A stretch of 64,000 nucleotides of DNA from Bacteroidota bacterium (GTDB lineage Bacteria > Bacteroidota > Bacteroidia > Chitinophagales > Saprospiraceae): NCBI GenBank assembly GCA_003045895.1, contig PZPC01000017.1:1-64000 (forward strand), written 5' to 3'. The notes below the pieces were generated by a model. That model had not been told where the DNA came from. It worked only from the letters and a program-made list of their open reading frames with translations, and did not search any database. Both the position numbers and the translations under genes were made by a program. Below are positions 9,681-17,553 of this stretch, one piece after another; position 1 is the stretch's first letter; every line of letters starts with the position of its first letter.

Positions 9681-9688
9681 CAAAGGTA
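9681..9688 (-). promoter_or_regulatory. -7 box for the CBS-type gene
   Basis: Read on the minus strand the bases are TACCTTTG, the Bacteroidetes TAnnTTTG -7 motif, 83 bp before the ATG at 9598. It is identical to the box in front of typA. Confidence 0.45.
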
Positions 9689-9800
9689 AAATTCCTTTTT
9701 GACTTGTACTAACAGCAGACCGCTTCTCTGGCCCGTCTGGCGGAGGACTACAAGAAAAAGCACACCGTACCCGCCGCAACCGATCCAGTTTAGCGGGCAT

Positions 9801-9841
9801 AAAAAACCCCTTCTCTGACCATTTCAGTAGTCAAAGAAGGG
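9801..9841 (-). terminator. Rho-independent terminator on the minus strand
   Basis: CCCTTCTCTGAC (9808-9819) pairs with GTCAAAGAAGGG (9830-9841), 11 of 12 positions, with a 10-nt loop. Read on the minus strand the stem is followed by T6 (A6 at 9801-9806). It lies 30 bp after the stop of the decayed T9SS gene at 9872. Confidence 0.85.
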
Positions 9842-9871
9842 ATTCGTGACGGTCAAACGCAGGCTGGTTAT

Positions 9872-11100
9872 TTACTGGCGAATAAAAGACCGACTCAGCT
9901 GGTAACCACCGGTGGAAACCTGTAGAAAATAGGCACCCGGTGTAGCAGGCACCCGGAATGACAAGTACTCGGTACCGGCAGCGGCATCCAGGGTTCCTTG
10001 TCCGACCAGCGCGCCGCGCGCGTCAAACAAACGGTAGACGAGGCGCTCGGGCGTTGGGCTGAAAAAAGTAGTTGTTACCTGATCACCCACGACGATCACT
10101 GGCCCCAGGGTTCCTTCGCCAGCAGATGGTTATGGTGGAAGTGGTGCGGGTAGCATCGGCAGGGAGAGGCGTATTCACAATACTTACAATATTGAGGGTA
10201 TTGCCATTGACCATAATGGTGGCTGGCAGCATATCGGCGGCGGTAAAAGCGTTTCCGTCTACGAGCCAGGTATAGGTAGAGGTCATCTCGACATTCCGGG
10301 CCCGCGAAGTAAAGGACACGGTATTGCCGGGGAGCAATTCCTTAGGCATCATGTCCAGGTCATTAAACGTCACATTCTGTTTTACGATTACTTCCACCGG
10401 GTCGGAAACGACTACTGGGCAGCCAGCCGTCGTGAGTTCCAGTTCGTAAAAACCGGCCCGGGCGAGAGTCATATTGCTATTGGTCAGACCCGCCAGGTTG
10501 GCGGTATACCCATCGGTTCCACTCACGATTTCTGTCACATCTTTCACCCAGCGGAAGCTGGTGGAAAGGGCGGTCAGCGAAGTTCGTGATCGGTTGTCGC
10601 ACACAGGTCGTTATCGTGCCCGAAAGGGGGCTATCGACAAAAACTTCGGGGAGTTCGTTCACGGTTAGGGTAGCCACGTTGCTCAGGGTTCCGGAACTAG
10701 TATTTGCCGCAAAGGTATAGTCATTACTTCCAATCAACAAATCCACCCCGGCGGTGACCTCCAACCTGACGGTGTAGTTGTTGTTCGCATGGGTAATGCC
10801 CAAGGAATAGACAGCGCCAGACGAATTGCCATCAAGGTCCGTAAACGTAAAAATATATGGAGCTGATGTAGGATTTGGCGCTATAGTGAATGTACCATCA
10901 AAGCTGGTAACCGAAAACTCAGTCACCGTCACCGGCATCATCGGGTTATTGGTAAACGTGGCCAGGAACACCACCGGATCACCACCCGAGCTACAGGTGA
11001 CTACATTGGCAGGTCCGGAATAAGTTTGGTTGAAGGCCAAGGGCAGGCAAAACAAAAAGGCCAGTGCCCCAATGGATGATTTGTAGAGAAATTAACTCAT
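9872..11100 (-). pseudogene. Decayed secreted T9SS-sorted protein (nonsense codon plus two frameshifts)
   Basis: Three consecutive minus-strand frames read as one protein. 11100-10605 holds a signal-peptide-like start and a beta-rich domain. About 10604-10120 holds a second beta-rich, PKD/Ig-like part. About 10119-9872 holds a T9SS type A sorting domain ending GAYFLQVSTGGY...SFIRQ. The only ATG with a proper leader (11100) is followed by AGT then TAA, where AAA would give MSKFLYKSS and then a hydrophobic signal peptide. Near 10605 a one-base shift joins TITTC to CDNRSRTSL. Near 10118 a second shift joins TITIC to AGEGTLGPVIVV. Three independent lesions suggest a genuine pseudogene, though clustered sequencing errors remain possible. 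No enzymatic domain is visible. A terminator follows at 9801-9841. Confidence 0.75.
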
Positions 11101-11283
11101 AGGATTAAAATAGTTTAAAGGATTAATCAAGGAATAACACACTATAGGCCAGGGCTACAGCATACCATAGCGCCAGGCCACATTTTTTTTCGCGAAATAT
11201 CAGGTTAATAGAGTTAAAAGCAGAAGGGTACGGTTTTAAAAAAAGCAACTTACACGCTGCTAAAAGCCAACAAAGTTATCAAA
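11101..11283. other. AT-rich spacer upstream of the decayed T9SS gene
   Basis: No reading frame or strong hairpin. It should contain the promoter of the pseudogene and the 3' end of the PfkB transcript. No clear TAnnTTTG box was found. Confidence 0.4.
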
Positions 11284-12234
11284 TTATTCTACATCCAAAT
11301 AGAGGTCTGATTTGTTTATTTGTACGGGCAAGGGACCAAAATGTTGCAATTTCATTTCCGCCAATTTTCGTCCTGCCAGCGCACAAGTTTTCAGGTCGTG
11401 GTCATCGAGGAAGGCACAGAGGAAACCCGCCCAGAAGGCATCGCCCGCGCCGGTGGTGTCTTTGACTTCGATAGGTCGGGCGGGGACAACGTGCTGCTCC
11501 GCCCCCCTGCTGACAAAACAGCCCTTTTCGCCGAGCGTAATACAAACGACCTGGGCACCCAGGCCATGGAGAAACACGGCTGCCTGGGCGGGATCCGTGA
11601 GGGGGCTACCGTAGAGTCGTTCCCAATCGACATCGCTAAATTTCACCAGGGCACCGGCGGCGCAATAGCGGGCCACTACTTGTTGGGCTTCGGTTTGGTC
11701 GGGCCAGATTTTAGCCGCGTAGTTGGCGTCCAGGCTGACTACGCCGCCAAAGGTTTTCACCATTTGGGCAGCGGTAAGAATGGCCGACCTTGCGGGCTCC
11801 CGGCTCAGGGCAAAGCAGGTGGTATGAAAAATGCGCACGGCCTGTAAAACTTCAGCAGGCAATTGCTGGGTCGTAATCTGGGCATCGGCCTGGCGGTAGG
11901 GCTCAAAGTTAGACACTCCCTGCGAGCGGGTAATGAGAATGAGCGTCGATGGCAAATCGACCTGGTGAACCCCAGCCGTATTCAAGCCCAGGGACTTGAC
12001 AAATTCCAGCAGATAATCTCCCATGTCGTCCTTGCCGACACTGGCCACCAAACCGGCAGCCCGGCCCAGCCGCGCCAGGTTGCCCGCCATATTAGCCGGG
12101 CTTCCACCCGCCAGGCGCTTGAAATTAGTGGCATCTTCCAGCGAATCGGCATATTCGGTGCTGATAAAATCAATGAGCAATTCACCTACTGCCAACACTT
12201 CTAAAGGGGGAACGATCTGGGGGTCGACCATCAT
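11284..12234 (-). CDS. PfkB-family carbohydrate kinase (fructokinase-like)
   Basis: Cytoplasmic sugar kinase of the ribokinase/PfkB fold, about 316 aa. The N-terminal PfkB signature region (GGSPANMAGNLARLG, near residues 45-59) and the C-terminal signature DTTGAGDAFWAGF (near 250-262) with the catalytic Asp are present. Sequence style is closest to bacterial fructokinases. This would suit fructose released by the GH32 enzymes elsewhere in the window, but specificity is inference. An upstream in-frame TTG (12237) is possible, but ATG 12234 (or 12231) is preferred. It is divergent from the GH31 gene, about 107 bp apart, which suggests a shared regulatory region for sugar use. Confidence 0.88.
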   Translation of the reverse strand: MMVDPQIVPPLEVLAVGELLIDFISTEYADSLEDATNFKRLAGGSPANMAGNLARLGRAAGLVASVGKDDMGDYLLEFVKSLGLNTAGVHQVDLPSTLILITRSQGVSNFEPYRQADAQITTQQLPAEVLQAVRIFHTTCFALSREPARSAILTAAQMVKTFGGVVSLDANYAAKIWPDQTEAQQVVARYCAAGALVKFSDVDWERLYGSPLTDPAQAAVFLHGLGAQVVCITLGEKGCFVSRGAEQHVVPARPIEVKDTTGAGDAFWAGFLCAFLDDHDLKTCALAGRKLAEMKLQHFGPLPVQINKSDLYLDVE

Positions 12235-12237
12235 CAA

Positions 12238-12341
12238 GGATTAAAGATTGAAAAAGCTTTACCCTGCAAATTAACAAGATTTGTTATCATTGCAAGTCTG
12301 AAATTGTAATTCTAAAGCTTTGTTTTTGATATCCTTTGATC
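12238..12341. promoter_or_regulatory. Divergent promoter region between PfkB kinase and GH31 glucosidase
   Basis: AT-rich 104-bp spacer feeding both genes. The palindrome AAAGCTTT occurs twice (12254-12261 and 12314-12321). No perfect TAnnTTTG pair was found. A shared operator is plausible but unproven. Confidence 0.35.
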
Positions 12342-14864
12342 ATGGCCCAAAAAAAACAACTCCCCGCCTATACCCCCAACCCCTCGTGGTTGGCTGATAA
12401 CCTGACGGAAACCAGTGAGCGGTATCCTGATGTGTACCACGAAATTTCTCCGGGGGCAGTCACCTCTTTCCAACGGGTTGATGAACATACTTTCCAAATC
12501 CAGACCGCCACCGCCGTCCGCATTCGCATCCAGGTTTGGACCGCTGACAGCTGGCGGGTTCGCTACGCTACCGGGGAATTTGCGCCGGAAACCACTTACG
12601 CACTGCATCCCGACGCCCGGCCGGCCGTGCAAGTTTTGCAAGTGGAAGAAGATGATAAACTACTGGTTATCAGCAGTCTGACTATCAGTTGCGAAATTAA
12701 CAAGAAAGATGGCAGCATAATGTTTCGGCAAGCTACTACCGGGCAAGTCGTCCTACAGGAAGCAGCCCCTTACGTGAAGCGATCGACTATTTTGGAAGGC
12801 ACCAATCAGGTGCGCGTCAATTTTTTCTCCCCCAAAGGAGAAGCCTACTTCGGACTGGGCGACAAGAGCTGGAACCTCAACCTCCGTGGCCGGCATTTTG
12901 ACAACTGGAATTGCGATGCCTTTGGCTTCGTTAAAGAAAGCGACCCCCTCTACCGGACGGTTCCCTTCTACTACGGGCTGCACCAGGACACCGCCTACGG
13001 CATTTTCCTACACAACACCTGGCGCTCGCATTTCGACTTCGACTCGGGCCACGACCAGGTGGTGCGCATGTGGGCCGAAGGCGGGGAGATGGATTACTTC
13101 TTCTGCTATGGTCCCACCCTGGACCAGGTAGCCATGGCCTATCACCACCTAACGGGAAAACCCGAGCTCCCACCCCTCTGGGTCCTGGGCTTCCACCAGT
13201 GCCGCTGGAGTTACTACCCCGAAGCCCGCGTACGCCAACTGGCCGCTAATTTCCGCGAAATGCGCATTCCTTGCGATGCCATTTACCTGGATATTGATTA
13301 CATGGATGGCTACCGCTGCTTCACCTGGAACGGGGACTATTTTCCCCAACCCGGCAAAATGATCCGCGACCTCGCCGAACTGGGCTTCCAGACGGTGGTC
13401 ATGATCGATCCCGGCATCCGGGTAGACCCGGACTACCCGGTGTACAGCCAGGGTATTGAAAAAAACTACTTCTGCCGGCGGGCCAGCGGAGAGATCATGT
13501 TGGGCCCCGTCTGGCCTTCGGAATGCGTCTGGCCCGACTATACCCGGGCCGAAGTACGCCAATGGTGGGGCGAATTGTACCGGGAACTTTATGAAGACCA
13601 CGCCGTGAGTGGCTTCTGGAACGATATGAATGAACCGGCGGTTTTCAAGGTCAATAGCCTCACCTTCCCGGACCACGTCATGCACGACAACGACGGGCAC
13701 CCCAGCGACCACCGCGCGGCCCACAACATCTATGGCCAGCAGATGTCTCGCGGCACCTACGAAGGGTTAAAATCGATCAAACCCGACAAGCGGCCGTTTG
13801 TCCTCACCCGGGCCACTTTCGCGGGTGGGCAGCGGTACGCCGCCGTCTGGACGGGCGACAACATCGCCAGCTGGGAACACCTCAACCTGGCCAACCGGCA
13901 GTGCCAACGCCTGAGTATTTCCGGGTTCTCCCTGGTGGGAACGGATATTGGTGGTTTTGTGGACCAGCCCACACCCGAGTTGCTGATCCGCTGGTTGCAG
14001 TTGGGCATCTTTCATCCCGTTTTCCGGGTCCACTCCATGGGCAACAATACCGACGGCGCGGCCGAAGCTGATGCCGATTCCGTGAAAGCGGCCGAAGCCA
14101 ACCTGCGCCTCGACCAGGAACCCTGGGTTTTTGGGGAGCCCTATACGAGCCAGGCCCGGGAGGCCATCGAGTTTCGGTACCGCCTCCTCCCCTATTTGTA
14201 CACCGCTGTTTACCAAAATGTAACGTACGGCATACCCGTCATTCGGAGTTTAGCGTTTGAAGACCAGGACGATGCCAAAGCGTGCCGGCGGGAAAACGAG
14301 TTTATGCTGGGCCAGCACCTGCTGGTGAGCCCGGTGACCGAAGCGGGGGTAAAATCGCACGCAACTTACCTGCCCCATGGCGAATGGCTGAATTACTACA
14401 CGGGAACCACCTACGCCGGGCGCAAAATTCAGCGCCAGCGGGTAGCGGCTACCAGTATTCCGCTCTACGTGCGGGCAGGAGCGGTTATCCCGAATTACCC
14501 GGTGCAACAACACGTTCATGAACTAAATATAACAACTGTGGAACTCCGAGCATATTACGGCACACACCGGGTGGAAAGCGACTTCTACCACGACAAAGGC
14601 GAAGGCTATGGCTATCGCGACGGGCAGTTTGGTTTGCACCAATTTACTACCTCTTCAACGGACAACAGCTTCCGGATCGACCAAAAACGTAGTGGCGACT
14701 ACCAGGGCGACCTGGAGACTTTCGAGGTCAAGGTCTACGGGCTGCCCTTCCGGCCAGAGCAATTGTTCATTGACGGGAAGGCCATCCAGATTATCGATGA
14801 AGAGAAAAACGCTTACGTGGTGGTGGTGCCGGCCGACTTCAAGTCGATGGTATTGAAGAAGTAA
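12342..14864 (+). CDS. GH31 alpha-glucosidase-family enzyme
   Basis: Protein of 840 aa from the ATG at 12342; an in-frame TTG at 12336 is less likely. It has a beta-sandwich N-domain (about 1-230), then the (beta/alpha)8 catalytic domain. DIDYMDGYRCFTW marks the barrel, GFWNDMNEP carries the catalytic nucleophile Asp (near residue 430), and WTGDN carries the acid/base Asp (near 510). C-terminal beta domains follow. No signal peptide is visible, so it is probably cytoplasmic and acts on imported maltose- or isomaltose-type oligosaccharides. Substrate range (alpha-1,4, alpha-1,6 or other) is not resolvable. The gene converges on the MNT nucleotidyltransferase with a 3-bp gap. Confidence 0.93.
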   Translation: MAQKKQLPAYTPNPSWLADNLTETSERYPDVYHEISPGAVTSFQRVDEHTFQIQTATAVRIRIQVWTADSWRVRYATGEFAPETTYALHPDARPAVQVLQVEEDDKLLVISSLTISCEINKKDGSIMFRQATTGQVVLQEAAPYVKRSTILEGTNQVRVNFFSPKGEAYFGLGDKSWNLNLRGRHFDNWNCDAFGFVKESDPLYRTVPFYYGLHQDTAYGIFLHNTWRSHFDFDSGHDQVVRMWAEGGEMDYFFCYGPTLDQVAMAYHHLTGKPELPPLWVLGFHQCRWSYYPEARVRQLAANFREMRIPCDAIYLDIDYMDGYRCFTWNGDYFPQPGKMIRDLAELGFQTVVMIDPGIRVDPDYPVYSQGIEKNYFCRRASGEIMLGPVWPSECVWPDYTRAEVRQWWGELYRELYEDHAVSGFWNDMNEPAVFKVNSLTFPDHVMHDNDGHPSDHRAAHNIYGQQMSRGTYEGLKSIKPDKRPFVLTRATFAGGQRYAAVWTGDNIASWEHLNLANRQCQRLSISGFSLVGTDIGGFVDQPTPELLIRWLQLGIFHPVFRVHSMGNNTDGAAEADADSVKAAEANLRLDQEPWVFGEPYTSQAREAIEFRYRLLPYLYTAVYQNVTYGIPVIRSLAFEDQDDAKACRRENEFMLGQHLLVSPVTEAGVKSHATYLPHGEWLNYYTGTTYAGRKIQRQRVAATSIPLYVRAGAVIPNYPVQQHVHELNITTVELRAYYGTHRVESDFYHDKGEGYGYRDGQFGLHQFTTSSTDNSFRIDQKRSGDYQGDLETFEVKVYGLPFRPEQLFIDGKAIQIIDEEKNAYVVVVPADFKSMVLKK

Positions 14865-14867
14865 GGA

Positions 14868-15194
14868 TTAAACTTGTACTACATTTTCGCTGCGGACGAA
14901 GAAAGGCAAGCCAACCCGTTGGATGTGTGCCAACAGGCTTGGATTGTCGATGTGCTGAAAAATGGAAAGGTCTATTTTATAGGGCAACAACAAGTCATCG
15001 AGCTCATTTTCCAGGTCAAACTGCACGGCTAAATCCAAGGATTCGCCCAGCAGCGTAAGGTCAATATCGGAACCATTTCGGTAATCCCCTTTGGCCCGGG
15101 AGCCATACAACAGGACACGCTTTACTTGCGGATATTTTGCAAAAATCGCCTGTATTTTTTCTATTTGGTCCGGTGGTAGCCCGTACTTTAGCAT
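14868..15194 (-). CDS. Minimal nucleotidyltransferase (MNT) domain protein
   Basis: Protein of 108 aa with the DNA polymerase beta-like nucleotidyltransferase core: GSRAKGDYRNGSDIDL, with Gly31-Ser32 and the metal-binding Asp43 and Asp45. MNT proteins usually pair with a HEPN partner. In characterised pairs the MNT enzyme AMPylates or otherwise neutralises the HEPN RNase toxin, while the HI0073/HI0074 type is described as an NTase plus substrate-binding subunit. Here the upstream partner is only a 32-codon remnant ending 3 bp before this ATG, so this MNT seems orphaned. The catalytic motif is intact. Confidence 0.85.
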   Translation of the reverse strand: MLKYGLPPDQIEKIQAIFAKYPQVKRVLLYGSRAKGDYRNGSDIDLTLLGESLDLAVQFDLENELDDLLLPYKIDLSIFQHIDNPSLLAHIQRVGLPFFVRSENVVQV

Positions 15195-15197
15195 AAA

Positions 15198-15296
15198 CTA
15201 TAGCTCTTGTTGTTCTTCTCTGCTTTTTAGTTGGGCCATCGCTTTATTGAAGTTACTGAATCTTTGAATCCAGCGAATATCCTGGTTACGCGCCAT
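15198..15296 (-). pseudogene. Internally deleted or truncated HEPN partner (HI0074-like) of the MNT gene
   Basis: A 32-codon frame begins MARNQDIRWIQRFSNFNKAM and ends in a Glu/Gln-rich tail before TAG. The DIRWxQRFxNFxKA pattern is the hallmark N-terminus of HI0074-family HEPN proteins, which are normally about 130-145 aa. Everything after the first helix is missing. The last residues (KSREEQQEL) could be the original C-terminus joined by an internal deletion. It is preceded by a -7 box at 15320-15327 and followed directly by the MNT ATG. Confidence 0.65.
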
Positions 15297-15319
15297 TGAT
15301 GGTCTTTGTTTTAGCTAAA

Positions 15320-15327
15320 CAAAGATA
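15320..15327 (-). promoter_or_regulatory. -7 box for the HEPN-remnant/MNT unit
   Basis: On the minus strand TATCTTTG fits TAnnTTTG. A TTG about 21 nt upstream could serve as a weak -33 element. The predicted transcript start is about 20 bp before the remnant ATG. Confidence 0.45.
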
Positions 15328-15359
15328 AGCGTTTTGCGGATAAATTGTCAATCACCAAT

Positions 15360-15380
15360 AGGCTGGCTAACCGCCAGCCT
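15360..15380 (-). terminator. Short hairpin at the end of the photolyase gene
   Basis: AGGCTGG (15360-15366) and CCAGCCT (15374-15380) form a perfect 7-bp stem that includes the stop codon region. No strong T-run follows on the minus strand, so efficiency is doubtful. Confidence 0.4.
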
Positions 15381-16740
15381 CGACCTTGCCGCGATCCAAC
15401 CCCCGCTTATACACTTCCAGGCAGCGTTCGCGGGCCATCTTATGGTCTACGATCGGTGCCGGATAGGCGTCGGTGCCGTAGGTAGGTACCCAGTGTTTGA
15501 CGTATTTAAGTTCCTTGTCGAATTTTTCCAGCTGGGTGGTGGGGTTAAAGATGCGGAAGTAGGGCGCGGCATCCGTACCCGAGCCGGCCGCCCACTGCCA
15601 GCCCCCGTTGTTCGAGGCGAGGTCAAAATCCAGCAATTTGGCGGCGAAGTAGGCCTCACCCCAGCGCCAGTCGATGAGCAGGTGCTTGGTTAGGAAACTG
15701 GCGGTGATCATCCGCACCCGGTTGTGCATGAAGCCGGTTGCGTTGAGTTCCCGCATACCCGCATCGACAATGGGGTAACCCGTTCGCCCTTCGCACCAGG
15801 CCTGGAATTCGGCTTCGTTGTTGCGCCACTCAATGAAATCGTATTCGGGTCGGAAGCTGCGTACTGCCACGTGGGGGAAGTTGGCCAGGATCTGGGCGTA
15901 GAAGTCGCGCCAGATGAGCTCGTTGAGAAAGGTTTCGTTGAGTTGCCGGGCATTGCGGGCTTTCTCCCGGATGCTGATGGTGCCGAAACGAAAGTGGACA
16001 CCCAGGCGGCTCGTGCCCGCCACTGCCGGAAAGTTGCGGGTTTCGTCGTAGTTGCGGATCAATCCCCGGCTGACTTCCGTAGGAGGGATAGCGAGTTCGA
16101 CGGGGGTGAAGCCCATGGCCTGGAGCGTGGGTACCGCATACTGCTCCTGGGTTTGCCAAAAATTATCGAAGTAGTCTTCGGTGGGGTAAGATTTTAAATA
16201 AGAAGAAATCGTTACTTTTTTACCATCCGCTTCCACCGTTTCCAGGCGTTCGTTGAGCAAGGCTTTCCAGGTACGGCTGTACGGCGTAAAAACGGTATAC
16301 ACCCCGCCCGCTTTTTTGGTGATCTCCCCTTCTTCGAAAATGACCTGGTCTTTAAACAGGTGAAAGGGAATCCCCTTATCCGCCAGCAGCTGCCCCACCG
16401 CCGTGTCGCGTTCGCGGGCGTAGGGTTCGTAGTCGCGGTTGGTATAGACGGCTTGTACGTCGTAGGTCGACAGCACTTCCTGCCAGGCCGTGAGCGGTTC
16501 GGCGTATTTCACGACCATGCCACTGCCCAAGGCCTGCAGTTGCTGCTGCAGCTCCGCGATAACGCGGTGGATGAACATGACCCGGGCATCGGCCTTGTCT
16601 TCGAGTTGGTCGAGAATTTGGCGGTCGAAGATAAAAAGCGGGAGCACCGGAAAGCCTCCCTTAAGGGCTTGGAACAAGCCTGCATTGTCGGCCAGCCGGA
16701 GGTCGCGGCGAAACCAGAAGATAGCTATTTTTTTACTCAT
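15367..16740 (-). CDS. phrB: Deoxyribodipyrimidine photolyase (class I CPD photolyase/cryptochrome family)
   Basis: Protein of 457 aa. The N-terminal Rossmann antenna-binding domain starts with IAIFWFRRDLRLADN. The C-terminal helical FAD-binding domain contains GYPIVDAGMREL, GFMHNRVRMITASFLTKHL, DWRWGEAYF and NNGGWQWAAGSGTD, which are the most conserved photolyase motifs, including the Trp chain. It repairs UV-induced cyclobutane pyrimidine dimers with blue light. Length and motifs are full. A (6-4) photolyase or cryptochrome role is less likely. It is divergent from the TPR lipoprotein. Confidence 0.94.
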   Translation of the reverse strand: MSKKIAIFWFRRDLRLADNAGLFQALKGGFPVLPLFIFDRQILDQLEDKADARVMFIHRVIAELQQQLQALGSGMVVKYAEPLTAWQEVLSTYDVQAVYTNRDYEPYARERDTAVGQLLADKGIPFHLFKDQVIFEEGEITKKAGGVYTVFTPYSRTWKALLNERLETVEADGKKVTISSYLKSYPTEDYFDNFWQTQEQYAVPTLQAMGFTPVELAIPPTEVSRGLIRNYDETRNFPAVAGTSRLGVHFRFGTISIREKARNARQLNETFLNELIWRDFYAQILANFPHVAVRSFRPEYDFIEWRNNEAEFQAWCEGRTGYPIVDAGMRELNATGFMHNRVRMITASFLTKHLLIDWRWGEAYFAAKLLDFDLASNNGGWQWAAGSGTDAAPYFRIFNPTTQLEKFDKELKYVKHWVPTYGTDAYPAPIVDHKMARERCLEVYKRGLDRGKVEAGG

Positions 16741-16784
16741 GCTAGTCTAACAGCAATTCCTGATCCAGGTTCAGATTAAATCTT

Positions 16785-16792
16785 TACTTTTG
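16785..16792 (+). promoter_or_regulatory. -7 box for the TPR lipoprotein/M16 protease operon
   Basis: TACTTTTG matches TAnnTTTG, 18 bp upstream of the ATG at 16810, implying a very short leader. Confidence 0.4.
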
Positions 16793-16809
16793 GCAAAAAT
16801 AATCCACTT

Positions 16810-17553
16810 ATGAAAACTGGAACTTTTTGCCTTTGGGGACTCCTCCTGTTCGTCTTTGCCTGTCAGCAAACTTCCCCCAGCGAATTTGTCGAATTAGAAG
16901 GCGCTTACCAGACTGATCCCAGCGAAGCTAACGGCCAGGCTTTGATTACGGCCTACGAAGATTATATCAACACCCATACGAAAGATCGGGCTCAGCAAGC
17001 GGTCTACCTGGGCAAAGCAGCCAATATTTACTTTAAGATTGGTGCCCCCGAAGGCCTCCAGGCCAATTTCAAGCAATTATTGAAGGATTATTCCGACCTG
17101 CCCGCGAGCCAGACCATTGCCCAGGGCTTAATGGATACCTTATTGTATAATATTACGGATAGCAAAACCGGTCGTTTGGTGCCCAACGTGGCGAAAGAAT
17201 ACATCGCGCTGACCCAAAACTACGCCCAGGCGCTGCCCGATGATCCTAAAAGTCCGGAGTTGTTGTACAAATCGGCAGAAATTGCGCGTTCTATTGGGGC
17301 CTACGAGCAGGCGCTCAGCATTTACGCTACCATCGAGGGCTACTTCCCCAATTATGAAAAAGCGTCGAAAGCGCTCTTTATGCAGGCTTTCACCTATGCT
17401 GAAGACCTGAATAACCCCGAGCAAGCTCGTAAACTCTACGAAACCTTCATCGCCAAATATCCTAATGATGACTTTGTTGACGATGCGCAAATCTTACTGG
17501 AAACGCTTGGCAAATCAGATGAGGAAGTATTCCAACAACTGCAGCAAAAATAA
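16810..17553 (+). CDS. TPR-repeat lipoprotein
   Basis: Protein of 247 aa. The signal peptide ends in a lipobox-like VFAC with the lipidated Cys at residue 18, so it should be anchored in a membrane facing the periplasm. Residues about 110-245 contain TPR-like helical hairpins (YKSAEIARSIGAYEQALSIY, then FMQAFTYAEDLNNPEQARKLYETFIAKYP), as in BamD- or YbgF-like scaffold proteins. The exact role is unknown. Its last 35 nt overlap the start of the M16 protease in another frame, so translational coupling is likely and the two may work together in the envelope. Confidence 0.82.
   Translation: MKTGTFCLWGLLLFVFACQQTSPSEFVELEGAYQTDPSEANGQALITAYEDYINTHTKDRAQQAVYLGKAANIYFKIGAPEGLQANFKQLLKDYSDLPASQTIAQGLMDTLLYNITDSKTGRLVPNVAKEYIALTQNYAQALPDDPKSPELLYKSAEIARSIGAYEQALSIYATIEGYFPNYEKASKALFMQAFTYAEDLNNPEQARKLYETFIAKYPNDDFVDDAQILLETLGKSDEEVFQQLQQK

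Larger units (their letters stand above)
9599..9871. other. Intergenic region with a short orphan coding-like tail
   Basis: It contains the promoter of the PLP enzyme and the terminator of the decayed T9SS gene. A 26-codon plus-strand segment lies between stops (9713-9793, reading SLARLAEDYKKKHTVP near its middle) and looks protein-like. It could be the C-terminal scrap of a lost gene. It is too short to identify. Confidence 0.3.
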
